Shown: piece by piece, positions 54,330 to 63,949 of the stretch
How positions within the stretch are numbered: the stretch's first letter is position 1
Layout: each line of letters begins with the position of its first letter
Source of the DNA: Nilaparvata lugens
Taxonomy: Eukaryota; Arthropoda; Insecta; Hemiptera; Delphacidae
Direction: 5' to 3'
Length of the DNA stretch: 64,000 nt
Assembly: GCF_014356525.2 (NCBI RefSeq)
Contig: NC_052510.1
Coordinates: 58,504,773-58,568,772, forward strand
The notes under the pieces: generated by a model
What the model saw: the letters and a program-made list of their open reading frames with translations, nothing else
Database searches by the model: none
Told to the model about the DNA's origin: nothing
Program-made: the position numbers and the translations under genes

Positions 54330-54500
54330 TACACCCATCGTATTCACAATAAACTTATGGGGACCTTACAATTATATCCTGACAATCCTCATTTTCGACT
54401 ATTCTAATGTAGCCTAGTTTTTCCTTCAATGTCATAATTGTATTATGATAATAGAATTTTATACAATAAAGAAAAATAAATAAAATAAAAAAATAAATTC
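54330..54500 (+). mobile_element. LINE 3' end with AAATA tail
   Basis: 'ccatcgtattcacaataaac...tgtagcctagtttttccttcaatg', ATACAATAAAGAAAAATAAA then TAAAATAAAAAAATAAA. The tail is unambiguous, the body is not classified. Confidence 0.6.
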
Positions 54501-54837
54501 TGATTTGAGTTGCCGGATAGCAACATCTCTCTCCAGTTTTTAATCAACCTCGTTTCTCGCAAACATCACAGCTTGCCAATAACCGTCGCCAACAATTGAT
54601 ATCACAGAGCGAGATGAATATTAGAACTCTCATAAAAAAATGTACAACCCTTGCAAAAGTTGGGACTCATATTATAAGTCAGTAATGTCAACGAAGATGT
54701 AATAATCCAGAGATTTGAATTACTTCTCCTGAGAGAATGAAAAATGAAGCTGCAACCATTTTTCTGAAGAGGAAAAAGAAGAAAATCTTAAATTTAGACA
54801 ACGCTACTCTCTTGAACAGTAAGGTGAAGATGTTCTA

Positions 54838-54888
54838 ACATGATGATGAAAATGATGATGATGAAGATGGGGTAGAAGAAGAAGATGG

Positions 54889-54919
<31 letters not shown>

Positions 54920-54990
54920 GAAGAAGAAGAAGAAGAAGAAGATGGTGATGATGATGATGATGATGAACAAGAAGAAGAAGACGAAGAAGA
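54838..54990 (+). repeat. (GAT)n/(GAA)n compound microsatellite, first block
   Basis: Alternating GATGATGATG and GAAGAAGAAG runs. Two minus-strand frames here encode Ser/Ile/Phe runs and are artefacts. Confidence 0.9.
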
Positions 54991-55262
54991 TGAAGGAAAA
55001 ATGACGGAGAAAAAGTGGAAAAAGGAGAAAATGACTGAGTAAAAGGGGAAGAACGAGAAGAATGCGGAAGAGAGGAAATTGAGAAGCAGACGTTGGATAA
55101 GGAAAATATGGAGAAGAAGAGCAGGAAGAAGAAGATTGCGGAGAAGTGGGAGATGAAAAAGCAAGTGGAGCAGGAGAAGAAGGCAGAGAAGAAAGAGAAA
55201 AATGCAAAAGAAATAAGATAAAGGAGCAGACGAAGAAGACAAAGAACGAAATAAAGAAGAAG
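54991..55262 (+). repeat. purine-rich degenerate GAGAA sequence
   Basis: A/G-rich strand, decaying from GAA repeats, joining the two microsatellite blocks. Confidence 0.65.
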
Positions 55263-55608
55263 AGAAGAGAAGAAGAAGAAGAAGAAGAAGAAGAAGAAGA
55301 AGAAGAAGAAGAAGAAGAAGAAGAAGAAGAAGAAGAAGAAGAAGAAGAGAAGAGAAGAAGAAGAAGAAGAAGAAGAAGAAGAAGAAGAAGAAGAGAAGAA
55401 GAAGAAGAGAAGAAGAAGAAGAAGAAGAAGAAGAGAAGAAGAGAAGAAGAAGAAGAAGAAGAAGAAGAAGAAGAAGAAGAAGAAGAAGAAGAAGAAGAAG
55501 AAGAAGAAGAAGAAGAAGAAGAAGAAGAAGAAGAAGAAGAAGAAGAAGAAGAAGAAGAAGAAGAAGAAGAAGAAGAAGAAGAAGAAGGAGAAGAAGAAGA
55601 AGAAGAAG
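55263..55608 (+). repeat. (GAA)n microsatellite, ~345 bp
   Basis: Over 100 GAA units with occasional GAG slips that move the frame between Glu and Arg runs. The 171-codon frame (55,146-55,661) is a consequence of this. One of the longest pure purine strands in the window. Confidence 0.97.
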
Positions 55609-55658
55609 ATGGTGATGACGATGATTATGATTACGTTATGACGATGATTATGATTACG

Positions 55659-55693
<35 letters not shown>

Positions 55694-55875
55694 ATGTTGA
55701 AGATGATGATGAGGAACAGGAAGACGAAGAAGAAGAAGAAGAAGAAGAAGAAGAAGAAGAAGAAGAATAAGAAGAGGATGGTGGTGATGATGATAATGAT
55801 AGTGATGACGATGATAATGATAATAATGATGACGATGATGATGATTATGTTGATGATGATGAAGATGACGGCAAG
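55609..55875 (+). repeat. (GAT)n, (GAA)n and GATAAT tracts
   Basis: (ATG)n at 55,659-55,692, (GAA)n at 55,723-55,768, then mixed GATGATAAT to 55,870. The Met- and Lys-run frames are artefacts. Confidence 0.92.
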
Positions 55876-55879
55876 GTAA

Positions 55880-56700
55880 GAGACCTCGGCGTCTGCGCAG
55901 TAGCTAGATGTGTGATATTCACTGTATATAGTCAGCATGGTTCACATAGGAAGCTGTTAACGAAAATGCTGACATTCTAAAGCTAGTCTCACAATGGCAA
56001 CCAACGTTCGCCTACGGCCAGTTCAGAACTTTATTTATGGCTCATAATCTCTATGTAAAGCAAGTCAAGTAGTCGCGAAGACTGTAGCTCCCACCGTATT
56101 ATTAAAATTCTGGCCCTTCAACAAAGATGATCGAAAGAAAGAAAGAAACAAAGATGAAATCGCTATAGTGACTTCTTTGCAGTGTTCATAAGCGCTTCAA
56201 ACCCATCACCAAAATACCACAATAACTCTGTCACTTCTCTCTCTCACACACACACACTCACTCACTCTCTCTCTTTCTCTCTCCAGCCCAAACAAAGACA
56301 GAACAACCGGTAAATAGTAATTAATTCCACTTCCTAATATATTCCTGATCTCCATCTTCGTTCCACTTTTTATGTTGAGCTATACTTACTCGCGTCAAAT
56401 ATCCTCAACGTAGAATAATTACAGAATGGTTCCCGCGAAATATGACTGGTGGAACGAATGTAATTACACATTTTATAGAAGCTAGAGAGCTTGGCTAGCT
56501 GAGCTTGGCGATTGTAATCTTTCGGGTTCTATTGTAAGAGGGCCTAATAAATAATATCGTTGTAGATATAGTTCGATATCGGTGATTTTGTTGAAGCAGG
56601 TGCTCAGACAATGTAGACCTCTGCAATCGACGGTGTTGAATACTTTATCACAATCTTATAATTCTCTTTATTTCAATCATAGGTGTTGACTGTGTTATTT
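55880..56700. other. no recognised gene
   Basis: Small GAAA run (56,130-56,148) and CT/CA run (56,237-56,283). Otherwise balanced, unique-looking sequence without supported frames. Confidence 0.4.
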
Positions 56701-56709
56701 ATTTATTAA

Positions 56710-57329
56710 CCCTTCTACTACCAACGTTTTCCACATACACAAAATACCAAATGGGGTAACTGGGCTACCCCAACAAAATTTCTGTTTTATATAATTATTT
56801 TATATTTTTTCAATTCAATGCATTACAAAACCTATTAATATAATTAAAAATAAATCTCTTTTGTTGAAAAATATTTTTTCAATCAAAAAATTACAGGACA
56901 ACAAAATTGAGCATTCTTTCATATTGTTGTAAGGGAAATGTTGTCTAATAATTGAATTATGGTTATAGAGAAGGATTTTTTTAAATTCAGATTCTAAGTG
57001 ATCATTATAAATCAGGTTTGGCAGAAAAATAAGAATTGATCATTAAATTGATTTCTGATGTATTCCGATGATGCTTGGAATATACAAAAAATTTTCATGA
57101 CATGGAATACCAAGTGGGGTAATAGAGTTACCCCCAGGATAAATCTGTTATAATTTCAAAAATAAGAGGAATGAAATGATTTTATGATAAAAATTAACTG
57201 AAGTGATATGTTTTTAACAAGTACTTAACGTTTCAATGAAATACATCAACATTATCTACAAAAAAATACACAAAATGTGGGTTGGGGTAGTCCAATAGCC
57301 ACCAGCGGGGTAGCTTGGTAGTCGAAGGG
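56710..57329. mobile_element. 620-bp piggyBac-like MITE
   Basis: TIR CCCTTCTACTACCA / complement of right end CCCTTCGACTACCA (13 of 14). TTAA at the left (56,706-56,709) and TAAA at the right (57,330-57,333, one change). Subterminal GGGGTAAC/GGGGTAGC hairpins repeat on both sides (GGGGTAACTGGGCTACCCC at 56,754). No transposase. Confidence 0.8.
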
Positions 57330-57547
57330 TAAACTCATCAATAAATTCACAGAAATCATAATGTAGATATGTATTACTGGACTAATGCAACAGGCCTACA
57401 CAAAAACCATTTCACTCCCAAATTTCATGAATAGTGGATTTTCAAAAGATACGTTATGAATTTGTGTCCAATTGAAAAAATTTCACCAAATGAAGCCACC
57501 ACATTATTTATCTATTCTATTTTCATTCATTCATATTTTCATGTTCA

Positions 57548-57947
57548 CTAGTAGTTCTGTGAACAGTAGAGCCCACGCAGTATTCTTATCCACAAGTACC
57601 TGATTGAAACTAAAGACCTTACGGAAATACAGCAATAGACTGGCTTCTCCACACATGTGTGTAATCACTTGTCAGCTGATTTATGATGAATAATTCTATA
57701 GTCTGATTTCTACTCTAATATTGGCGTATGAAGGAGGCTCCTTTTTCCTTTTATATTATCCTTGAAATGCAAAATTTCCAAAAACCTTGTAAATACATCG
57801 ACACGCGAAATAAGGAACATACCTGTCAAATTTCATGAAAATCTATCAACGCGTTTCGCCGTAAATGCGCAACATATAAACATTTAAAACATTAAGAGAA
57901 ATGCCAAACCGTCGACTTGAATATAAGACCTCACTTCGCTCGGTCAA
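57548..57947 (-). mobile_element. Helitron-like repeat, family A, copy 4 (deleted)
   Basis: CTAG at 57,548-57,551 with the GTTC/GAAC hairpin. Most of the 5' half of copies 1 and 3 is missing. Mini-hairpin at 57,927-57,945 (GACC-GA-GC-GAA-GT-GA-GGTC). Confidence 0.7.
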
Positions 57948-58185
57948 CAATATATTCATTCAATCTGATTAACACTAAATTCACTACTGAGCTTGGCAGG
58001 TAATTCGATATTATATTTGATGAAACGGATTCCATTTAAACATTAAGAGAAATGCCAAACCGTCGACTTGAATTTCAGACCTCACTTCGCTCGGTAAACA
58101 ATATTCATTCAACCTGATTAACACTTGGCCGATAATCCGATATTATATTTGATGAGACGGATTCACTTATACATGGAATATAAAT
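57886..58185 (+). repeat. ~150-bp tandem duplication of the family A end and flank
   Basis: CATTTAAA(A)CATTAAGAGAAATGCC through TCACTTCGCTCGGT, ATTCATTCAA(T/C)CTGATTAACA and TATTATATTTGATGA(A/G)ACGG occurs twice. The copied mini-hairpin is at 58,078-58,096. Confidence 0.8.
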
Positions 58186-58189
58186 GTGA

Positions 58190-58590
58190 CAATTTCCAGA
58201 AACTTGCTTCGATCACATCGAACATTCTCATGAATTAATTCCCACCCACATACAATCAACATGAGCAACTAATTTTCAGTAATATTAAAATGAGTATATA
58301 CAAGGTTTCCAATTGGCTCAATTCTACTGAATTGACAAATAATCCAGCTGAAAACAACAGGCATCCACCCAAAGATATCATTGATCAAGAGTTGTATCTG
58401 GAGCATTTTCACAAACAAAATTGAATATTCAAGATTTTTCTACGATTCAATTTATTTTAATTGATTTGATCCTAAGAAATAGAAGAAATTTCGGTCTGTA
58501 TCACTTTCTGAATATTCACTATTGTATTTGTCCACTTGATGATATGAATAGATGAATCTTCATCTGTTTTGAAAATCAAACTAATCATCT
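58190..58590. other. no recognised gene; possible LINE/SINE fragment
   Basis: 'aacaggcatccacccaaagatatc' near 58,357 resembles the reversed ends at 14,420 and 46,870; otherwise featureless. Confidence 0.35.
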
Positions 58591-58592
58591 TA

Positions 58593-58757
58593 AGGGGCGT
58601 ACAGATATACGCGTCGCGAACATGAGCAATTCACTTTTAATCAGCTGACTATATCTGTATTTTTACAGAAACGGTAAGATACAAATATAGAAAGCTTGGC
58701 ATCAGCTGATTAAAAGTGAATTGCTCATGTTGGCGGCGCGTAAATCTGTACGCACCT
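58593..58757. mobile_element. 165-bp MITE, Harbinger-like, second copy
   Basis: Same length and orientation as 7,489-7,653, with TTA flanks (58,590-58,592; 58,758-58,760). TIR AGGGGCGTACAGATATACGC / complement of right end AGGTGCGTACAGATTTACGC. Confidence 0.88.
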
Positions 58758-58764
58758 TTAATCA

Positions 58765-59190
58765 ATCGAATAGGAACACATTCATATATATTAGAAAACA
58801 GTCCTATTTATAGAGATTATGTTACTGGGTTGGATCAAATTATCATAAAATGATGATAATCATCTTCATTTTCAAGTTTTTGAAATCACAGTTCCTGTGA
58901 ATGTCTTCAAAGGTTGACAATTAGGCTACAAATAATAATTTCCACTTAACATAATCTTCTCTGGTATTCAAGGGCACATTTGAAACCATAATATAATTAG
59001 AAGAATCTCCTAGTTCTTTGAGCAAATATCCATTTTTGGTCAGAATTATGAAAAAATAGCCGCAACCTACTTGCATTCAGAATATCAAGTAACAAAAATC
59101 TTGCTGTTTAATCTCAAATGCAAATTATTAGAGATTTGATCCACCCACGATATCTTATTGTATCATATAATTTTGCTTTAGAAATAATAT
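58765..59190. other. no recognisable feature
   Basis: AT-rich sequence, nothing supported. Confidence 0.45.
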
Positions 59191-59204
59191 TAGCCTACAT
59201 CAGA

Positions 59205-59420
59205 AACAACAATGGTTTATGGTATATATTATGATTTGAGTCTAAGATAACCCATCTTGCAGGAATGCTTAGAATATCAATAACATACAGGAATTTTTTA
59301 AAATATGTCTTTCAGATTAAATAATGGTTTTTGGTATAAATTATGATTTTAGTCTGTGATTACACATTTTGCACTTGCTTAGGAATGCTTAGAATATCAT
59401 AAACATCTGGATTATTCATG
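59205..59420 (+). repeat. ~115-bp tandem duplication
   Basis: ATGGTTT(A/T)TGGTATA(T/A)ATTATGATTT(G/T)AGTCT...AGGAATGCTTAGAATATCA occurs twice, diverged in the middle. Confidence 0.8.
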
Positions 59421-59740
59421 TGTCCTTCCCATTGAACATGTTTATTTGGAAAACTTAAAAGTGCTCTTGTATGAAGTCAACGAAAAGTAAGGTTATATTC
59501 AGTTATGCATGCAATCATCTCTCCCAGCCTAGACAATGAAGAATGCCCATGATATTTTTACATAATATTTCCATGCTCCTCGTATTCTTCTCTATCTCCA
59601 TACTTCGTCTCAACCTACACTTATACTCTTCTTCCTTGTTTTAAAATCACGATCTAGGTAAGCCACAAAATCTTTGAACGTGCTGCATTCATAATCGGTT
59701 ACGTTTTGGGAAAGGAAGATTCTTACCAGCTCAAGTAGTT

Positions 59741-59965
59741 TTGAACCTCAGTGTCTTACTTATAATGTCTTTCTTCCAGAGTGATTGGAATTGGGATTCA
59801 TGCAATCAATCATTTAATCATAAATCTATCCACTTATTCATTCATCCATTTACAATATTATATTTTCTCACTCACTCACTTTCACTCTGTGAGAAATTCA
59901 AGGGTTGTGTGACAGAGAGGACCTGGTGCCCTACTCCGGCCTCAATAGAGGTAATCAATCAATAA
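59741..59965 (+). mobile_element. LINE 3' UTR/end with (AATC)n-like tail
   Basis: 'ctcactcacttt...aagggttgtgtgacagagaggacctggtgccctactccggcctcaatagaggtaatcaatcaataaatcag'. The 'GAGAGG...CCCTA(A/C)CTCCG(C)CCTC...AGGTAA' end is shared with 61,420-61,478 and, reversed, 63,797-63,866. The 74-codon frame is not a gene. Confidence 0.65.
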
Positions 59966-59977
59966 ATCAGTTTCCCG

Positions 59978-60830
59978 GTCGTGCGTTATTGGAATAGTAT
60001 ATTTCGCACCTAGGGCCGAAAATGAGATTTTTCCGGCTCGAAATCGGTTTTCAAGTCCGAGGCCGTAGGCCGAGGACTAGAAAAGATTGAGAGCCGGAAA
60101 AACATTTTTGCCCATGGTGAGAACGTTATTTTTCGCCACACAGAAAAATAAACAATATAAATATGAGAATAATTGTTTATTAGGCACTTCCGAAAGCAAA
60201 ACAGGAAGCTCATAGCTCTAGCAAATCTGAGGTAATCTGAATATCAGGAAATTGTCCAAGTATTTTTATTTTTTTATTCTCATTTGTCTAAATGATTATG
60301 TTCAATTATGTAAGAGGTTGAGTTTATACTTTGTATTCTTCCAAATGACAATAAGAAGATATTATTATAAATGATTTGATTCTTGAATAATAAACACAAA
60401 TAATGAAAAGTTTTTTGATCAGCTGTTTTAGCACACTTGAAATTTGGCCAATCTGAATGTCAACGTCAACAATGCTTGTTGTCGTTGACTTCGGAAGTTT
60501 AGGTTAGAAGTTCTATCCTACTCTGAAAATCGATTTTGAATAGTTTATAATATATATCTTATCTGTATTTTATTCATCCAAATAAAATGATAGTATCTTA
60601 TTGCAGAATACTTATTCAATTCTAGAAGCATAAACTGATTCCGTTTCATAAACCATTTCGTAAACACGTTCACATCAAATCAGAATCAGCTGACTTCAAG
60701 GCTATTTTACAGCTCTAGGGCCGTAAAACTTTTACCGGCCTGGTCATAAAACAATCATTTTTAGCCTCCATATGACGCACGAAAACCAGCTCATTACATC
60801 CAAGTGGGGCGAAAAATATATTATCTCATA
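59978..60830. mobile_element. putative element with GNA mini-hairpin, boundaries approximate
   Basis: A ~110-bp hairpin (arms GGGCCGAAAATGAGATTTTT and complement at 60,099-60,113) has at its tip GTCC-GA-GGCC-GTA-GGCC-GA-GGAC (60,055-60,077). Left outer 'cgtgcgttatt...tatatttcgc' and right 'gacgcacg...ggggcgaaaaatatattat' (60,774-60,821) are rough complements. Interior AT-rich, no coding. Confidence 0.45.
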
Positions 60831-61050
60831 TCCTTTTCCGAGAGTCAACAATTGTTTTTGTTGTAAAACCGCCGATTGATGTAGTTGGATAAGAATATAA
60901 TATTATCGTTAATCATTGTGATAAGTAATAATATTTCATACTTTTTCAAATTCATTGAATTTATCAGCTACAAATATTTCTTGTGAATTAGTGTATGAGG
61001 GAGAATAATATTATATTGTAACTTACATGAATGAAGAACTCTAATCTAAT
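60811..61050 (+). mobile_element. LINE/SINE 3' end, diverged (TCTAATC tail)
   Basis: CCGCCGATTGATGTAGTTGG, 'gtgaattagtgtatgag', ATGAATGAAGAACTCTAATC; a diverged relative of 4,128-4,388. Confidence 0.6.
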
Positions 61051-61051
61051 G

Positions 61052-61148
61052 TTATCTTACTCTCTCTGTTGTCTCATACTCACACTCACTCTCTCTCACT
61101 TCGTCTCTCTTTCACACACACTTTGTCTCTCTCACTCTCTCCCTCCCA

Positions 61149-61189
<41 letters not shown>

Positions 61190-61215
61190 CGTATTTCTCA
61201 CTCACACTCTCTTAC
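61052..61215 (+). repeat. CT/CA microsatellite
   Basis: CTCTCTCACT-type repeats with (CA)n at 61,150-61,186. The 81-codon frame is compositional. Confidence 0.9.
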
Positions 61216-61480
61216 ATTGTATTATTTTCAGTTTTTATTCTTTAATTTCTATTCATATCTCAATTATAATATTTAGGTTTCGTTATTTTTTTTCTCCATT
61301 GATTATTATTTAAGTATTTTAATAATATTTATTCACCTTGTTTGTAATATTGTATATATATTTCTTCTGAATTTGATATGTTTAATCTAGTAATTAATTA
61401 GCGTTGTATTAAAGGGTTGAGTGTAAGAGAGGGCCGGCTGCGCCCTAACTCCGCCCTCCTAGGTAAAAATAAAGGCAGCT
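61216..61480 (+). mobile_element. LINE 3' UTR and end with ATTCT tail
   Basis: Ends GAGAGGGCCGGCTGCGCCCT then AACTCCGCCCTCCTAGGTAA, AAATAAAGGC and CTATTCTATTCTC. Same 3' end as the reversed 63,797-63,866 piece. Confidence 0.7.
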
Positions 61481-61720
61481 ATTCTATTCTCTCACACACA
61501 CATACACTTCGTATCTCCCACACTCTCTCTCACTCTATCTCGTTCTCTCAATTTTGTACACACACTGTATATCACTCACTCTCTCCTCCCACACCCTCTT
61601 CCATTCCCCATTTCCTCTTTATCGCTCACCCTAAGTCACTTATACACAGACTGCCTTCTTCTCTCTCCATCTTACCTTCTCACCAACTCTTCTTCCCTCC
61701 TTTTCTTCACACTCCATCTT
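61481..61720 (+). repeat. CT/CA-rich tract
   Basis: Irregular pyrimidine-rich sequence following the LINE tail. The 112-codon frame is an artefact. Confidence 0.7.
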
Positions 61721-61729
61721 CAGAATTCA

Positions 61730-62380
61730 TGTCGCGGCCAAAATGCCTGGCATAAGTTTGGAGATTATAAGACAGTTGGGCGCAGCCAGTCTGAGGTCTG
61801 AGCCACAGAATACTTTAGTCGGCTTACAGCCAGCAAAAAGTGGACGCCTTAACTCACAGGGCTTTGTCGTTTGCGCCGCTTATAAGTCATTAGAAAACTG
61901 AATATGGCGGCTAATAATGTTACCGGGCTCATGTTACGGCTGTTTGTTTATATCGATCTGGTGAGATCGATTTTTCTCCATCGATTTATTAATTCCATAT
62001 TTCGAGCTTAACAGCCTCTTGAGACGCTGAAAACCAGAGAAAGAGAGAGAGAGAGTGAGAGGGAAGAGAGTCTGTAACTATAGGAGGAGAGTGAGAGGGA
62101 AGATAGTAAAATTATGGGACGACTTGCAATTTGTTTCGGAATAAGGCGTGGCCCTCTCTCGTGCCAACAACTCACACAGATTTGTATTCGAGATCTCTCA
62201 ATTCGTATCGATAATTTCCTATCTGATCCTTTATCATGGAACGATATAAGTCGGAGTGAGCAGATTACTTTCTACAGCTGCTCACCGAAGTTGTGGAGGA
62301 TGGAAAATAGTGATAAGTTGATGAGATATATGCTCTTGAATATGTTACATTATTATGATAAACTACTCCTTATTTAAACT
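61730..62380. other. unique GC-richer segment; unassigned 87-codon frame
   Basis: Non-repetitive sequence with balanced composition and CG dinucleotides. An ATG-started frame (62,114-62,377, plus) encodes 87 residues without a recognised domain. GATCGATTTTTCTCCATCGAT at 61,967 is a partial palindrome. Candidate host exon or conserved non-coding DNA. Confidence 0.3.
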
Positions 62381-62387
62381 TTCCAAG

Positions 62388-63660
62388 GTCAGGTTGCACA
62401 AAAGCCGCTTAAATTTTAATAGTTATTAATTCCACGAGTACCACTACCTCTGTAAACAAAACCGTAGTGCATTTGTGTGACGTCAGCACAGGTAGGGCTC
62501 CTACACCAATAAAAATTCGTTCTGCCCTACTAAGCAAAATGACAGTAACCTCTCTGCCAAAAGTTCAGTAACTGAACTCTGGGCGATTCTGAGATATTAG
62601 TGGTTTAGTGTTTAGTCCATAACCAACAACTAAATGAACATTTTATGATGATTTATTCTTCTATTTCTCATATATTTGATGCAGAGAATTCAAATTATTA
62701 TCTTCTTTCAAACCTTAAACTCATATTTCATTTAAATACTTGCAGCTACTGTTCTCTATGATACAGGGTTTGAAGGAAAAAAATCTGGTGTGGCGCACTC
62801 ACACAACTTTCCTTGCCGTTATGAAAATTGATCACCTGACGCTAGTGTTCCCGCGCATCTCAAGTGTACTATTCAAAGATTTGAGCCAGCTGGTGACAGG
62901 GCAATAACGCTGGAGACACACATGAGGTCTGCTATCTCTTCATAGTGAATGATTTAATAGAATCAACAATAATTTGCAATTGAATAATCACATTTTCTCG
63001 AATTTAAAGCTTATTTTCAATTTTAGGTGAAAATGTTACTGAACTAATTGTAGAGATTTTCATGCTCAATCTACTCCACTTGATTTTTTTTGTTTCAATT
63101 GTATCTGAAGCCTGATAATTGGGAATCTATCTGCATTGCTGGGGCGGAGCTCCTGAAATTTTTACAGATATGGGACTTGTGTCAGTTGATAGAGCTTATC
63201 GATGACTATTTTAGGTATGAATTTGATCAAAATCTTTGGAGCCGTTTCCGAGAAAATCACGAAAAACCCCTGTTTTTGACAACATTTTCGCCATTTTAGC
63301 CGCCATCTTGAATTGCAATTGATCGAAATTGTTCGTGTCGGATACTTATATCGTAAGCACCTTAAGTTCCAAAATTTCAAGACATTCCGTTAATTGGGAG
63401 ATGAGATATCGTGTACACAGACGCACATACACTCATACACACACACACACATACAGACCAATACCCAAAAACCAGATTTTTGGACTCAGGGGACCTTGAA
63501 ACGTATAGAAATTTAGAAATTGGGGTACCTTAATTTTTTTCGGAAAGCAATACTTTCCTTACCTATGGTAATAGGGCAAGGAAAGTAAAAAGGCTTCTCT
63601 GATTGGTTGTCGTGAAATCAATCACGATTAAAATTTAACTGGCTTTTGTGCAACCGGCAC
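62388..63660. mobile_element. MITE 'GGTTGCACAAAAGCC', copy 3, containing the 845-bp repeat
   Basis: Left end GTCAGGTTGCACAAAAGCCG then CTTAAATTTTAAT. Right end ATTAAAATTTAACTGGCTTT then TGTGCAACCGG (63,629-63,657). The 816-bp repeat at 62,777-63,592 sits inside it; the rest of the interior (62,420-62,770) is AT-rich. Confidence 0.7.
62777..63592 (+). mobile_element. ~845-bp dispersed repeat, copy 2, nested
   Basis: Reverse complement of 50,980-51,824 throughout: AAAATCTGGTGTGGCGC start, GAAAATCACGAAAAACCCCT, AGACGCACATACACTCATAC, end GGTAATAGGGCAAGGAAAGT. Frames at 63,090 and 63,162 are conserved only because the repeat is. Confidence 0.8.
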
Positions 63661-63702
63661 TAAGTCGCGTTAACTTGAATAGAGCTCTGTGTTGTGTGAT
63701 AA

Positions 63703-63949
63703 AGGTGCGTGAAAACTTGCGCGAACATGTGAAATTCGCTTTTCATCAGCTGATTCATACTATAACTGTATGAATCACACTATTCCTGTACAAATAGAAT
63801 AGAATAGAATAGAATGATTGCCTTTATTTTATACCTGGGAGGGCGAAGTTAGGTATTCGTATATAAACAAATACAGATATAATAGACTGAACATCACCTG
63901 ATGAGAAGCGAAATGCGCGTGTTCGTGGCGCATGAGTCTGTACGCACCT
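63703..63949. mobile_element. TTA-type MITE with nested LINE end
   Basis: AGGTGCGTGAAAACTTGCGC at the left and (complement of right end) AGGTGCGTACAGACTCATGC; GCGAA(A)T/CAGCTGAT subterminals; flanks TAA / CAA. Related to 7,489 and 19,095. Interrupted at 63,797-63,866. Confidence 0.7.
63797..63866 (-). mobile_element. 70-bp truncated LINE 3' end with exact target duplication
   Basis: Minus-oriented: (ATTCT)n tail, GCCTTTATTTTATACCTGGG, 'agggcgaagttaggtattcg'. Flanked by the exact 7-bp repeat ACAAATA (63,790-63,796 and 63,867-63,873). A textbook extreme 5' truncation by target-primed reverse transcription. Confidence 0.8.

Noticed and set aside
55146..55661. 171-codon Glu/Arg-rich acidic frame
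   Set aside because: Generated entirely by the (GAA)n repeat; frame slips follow repeat interruptions.
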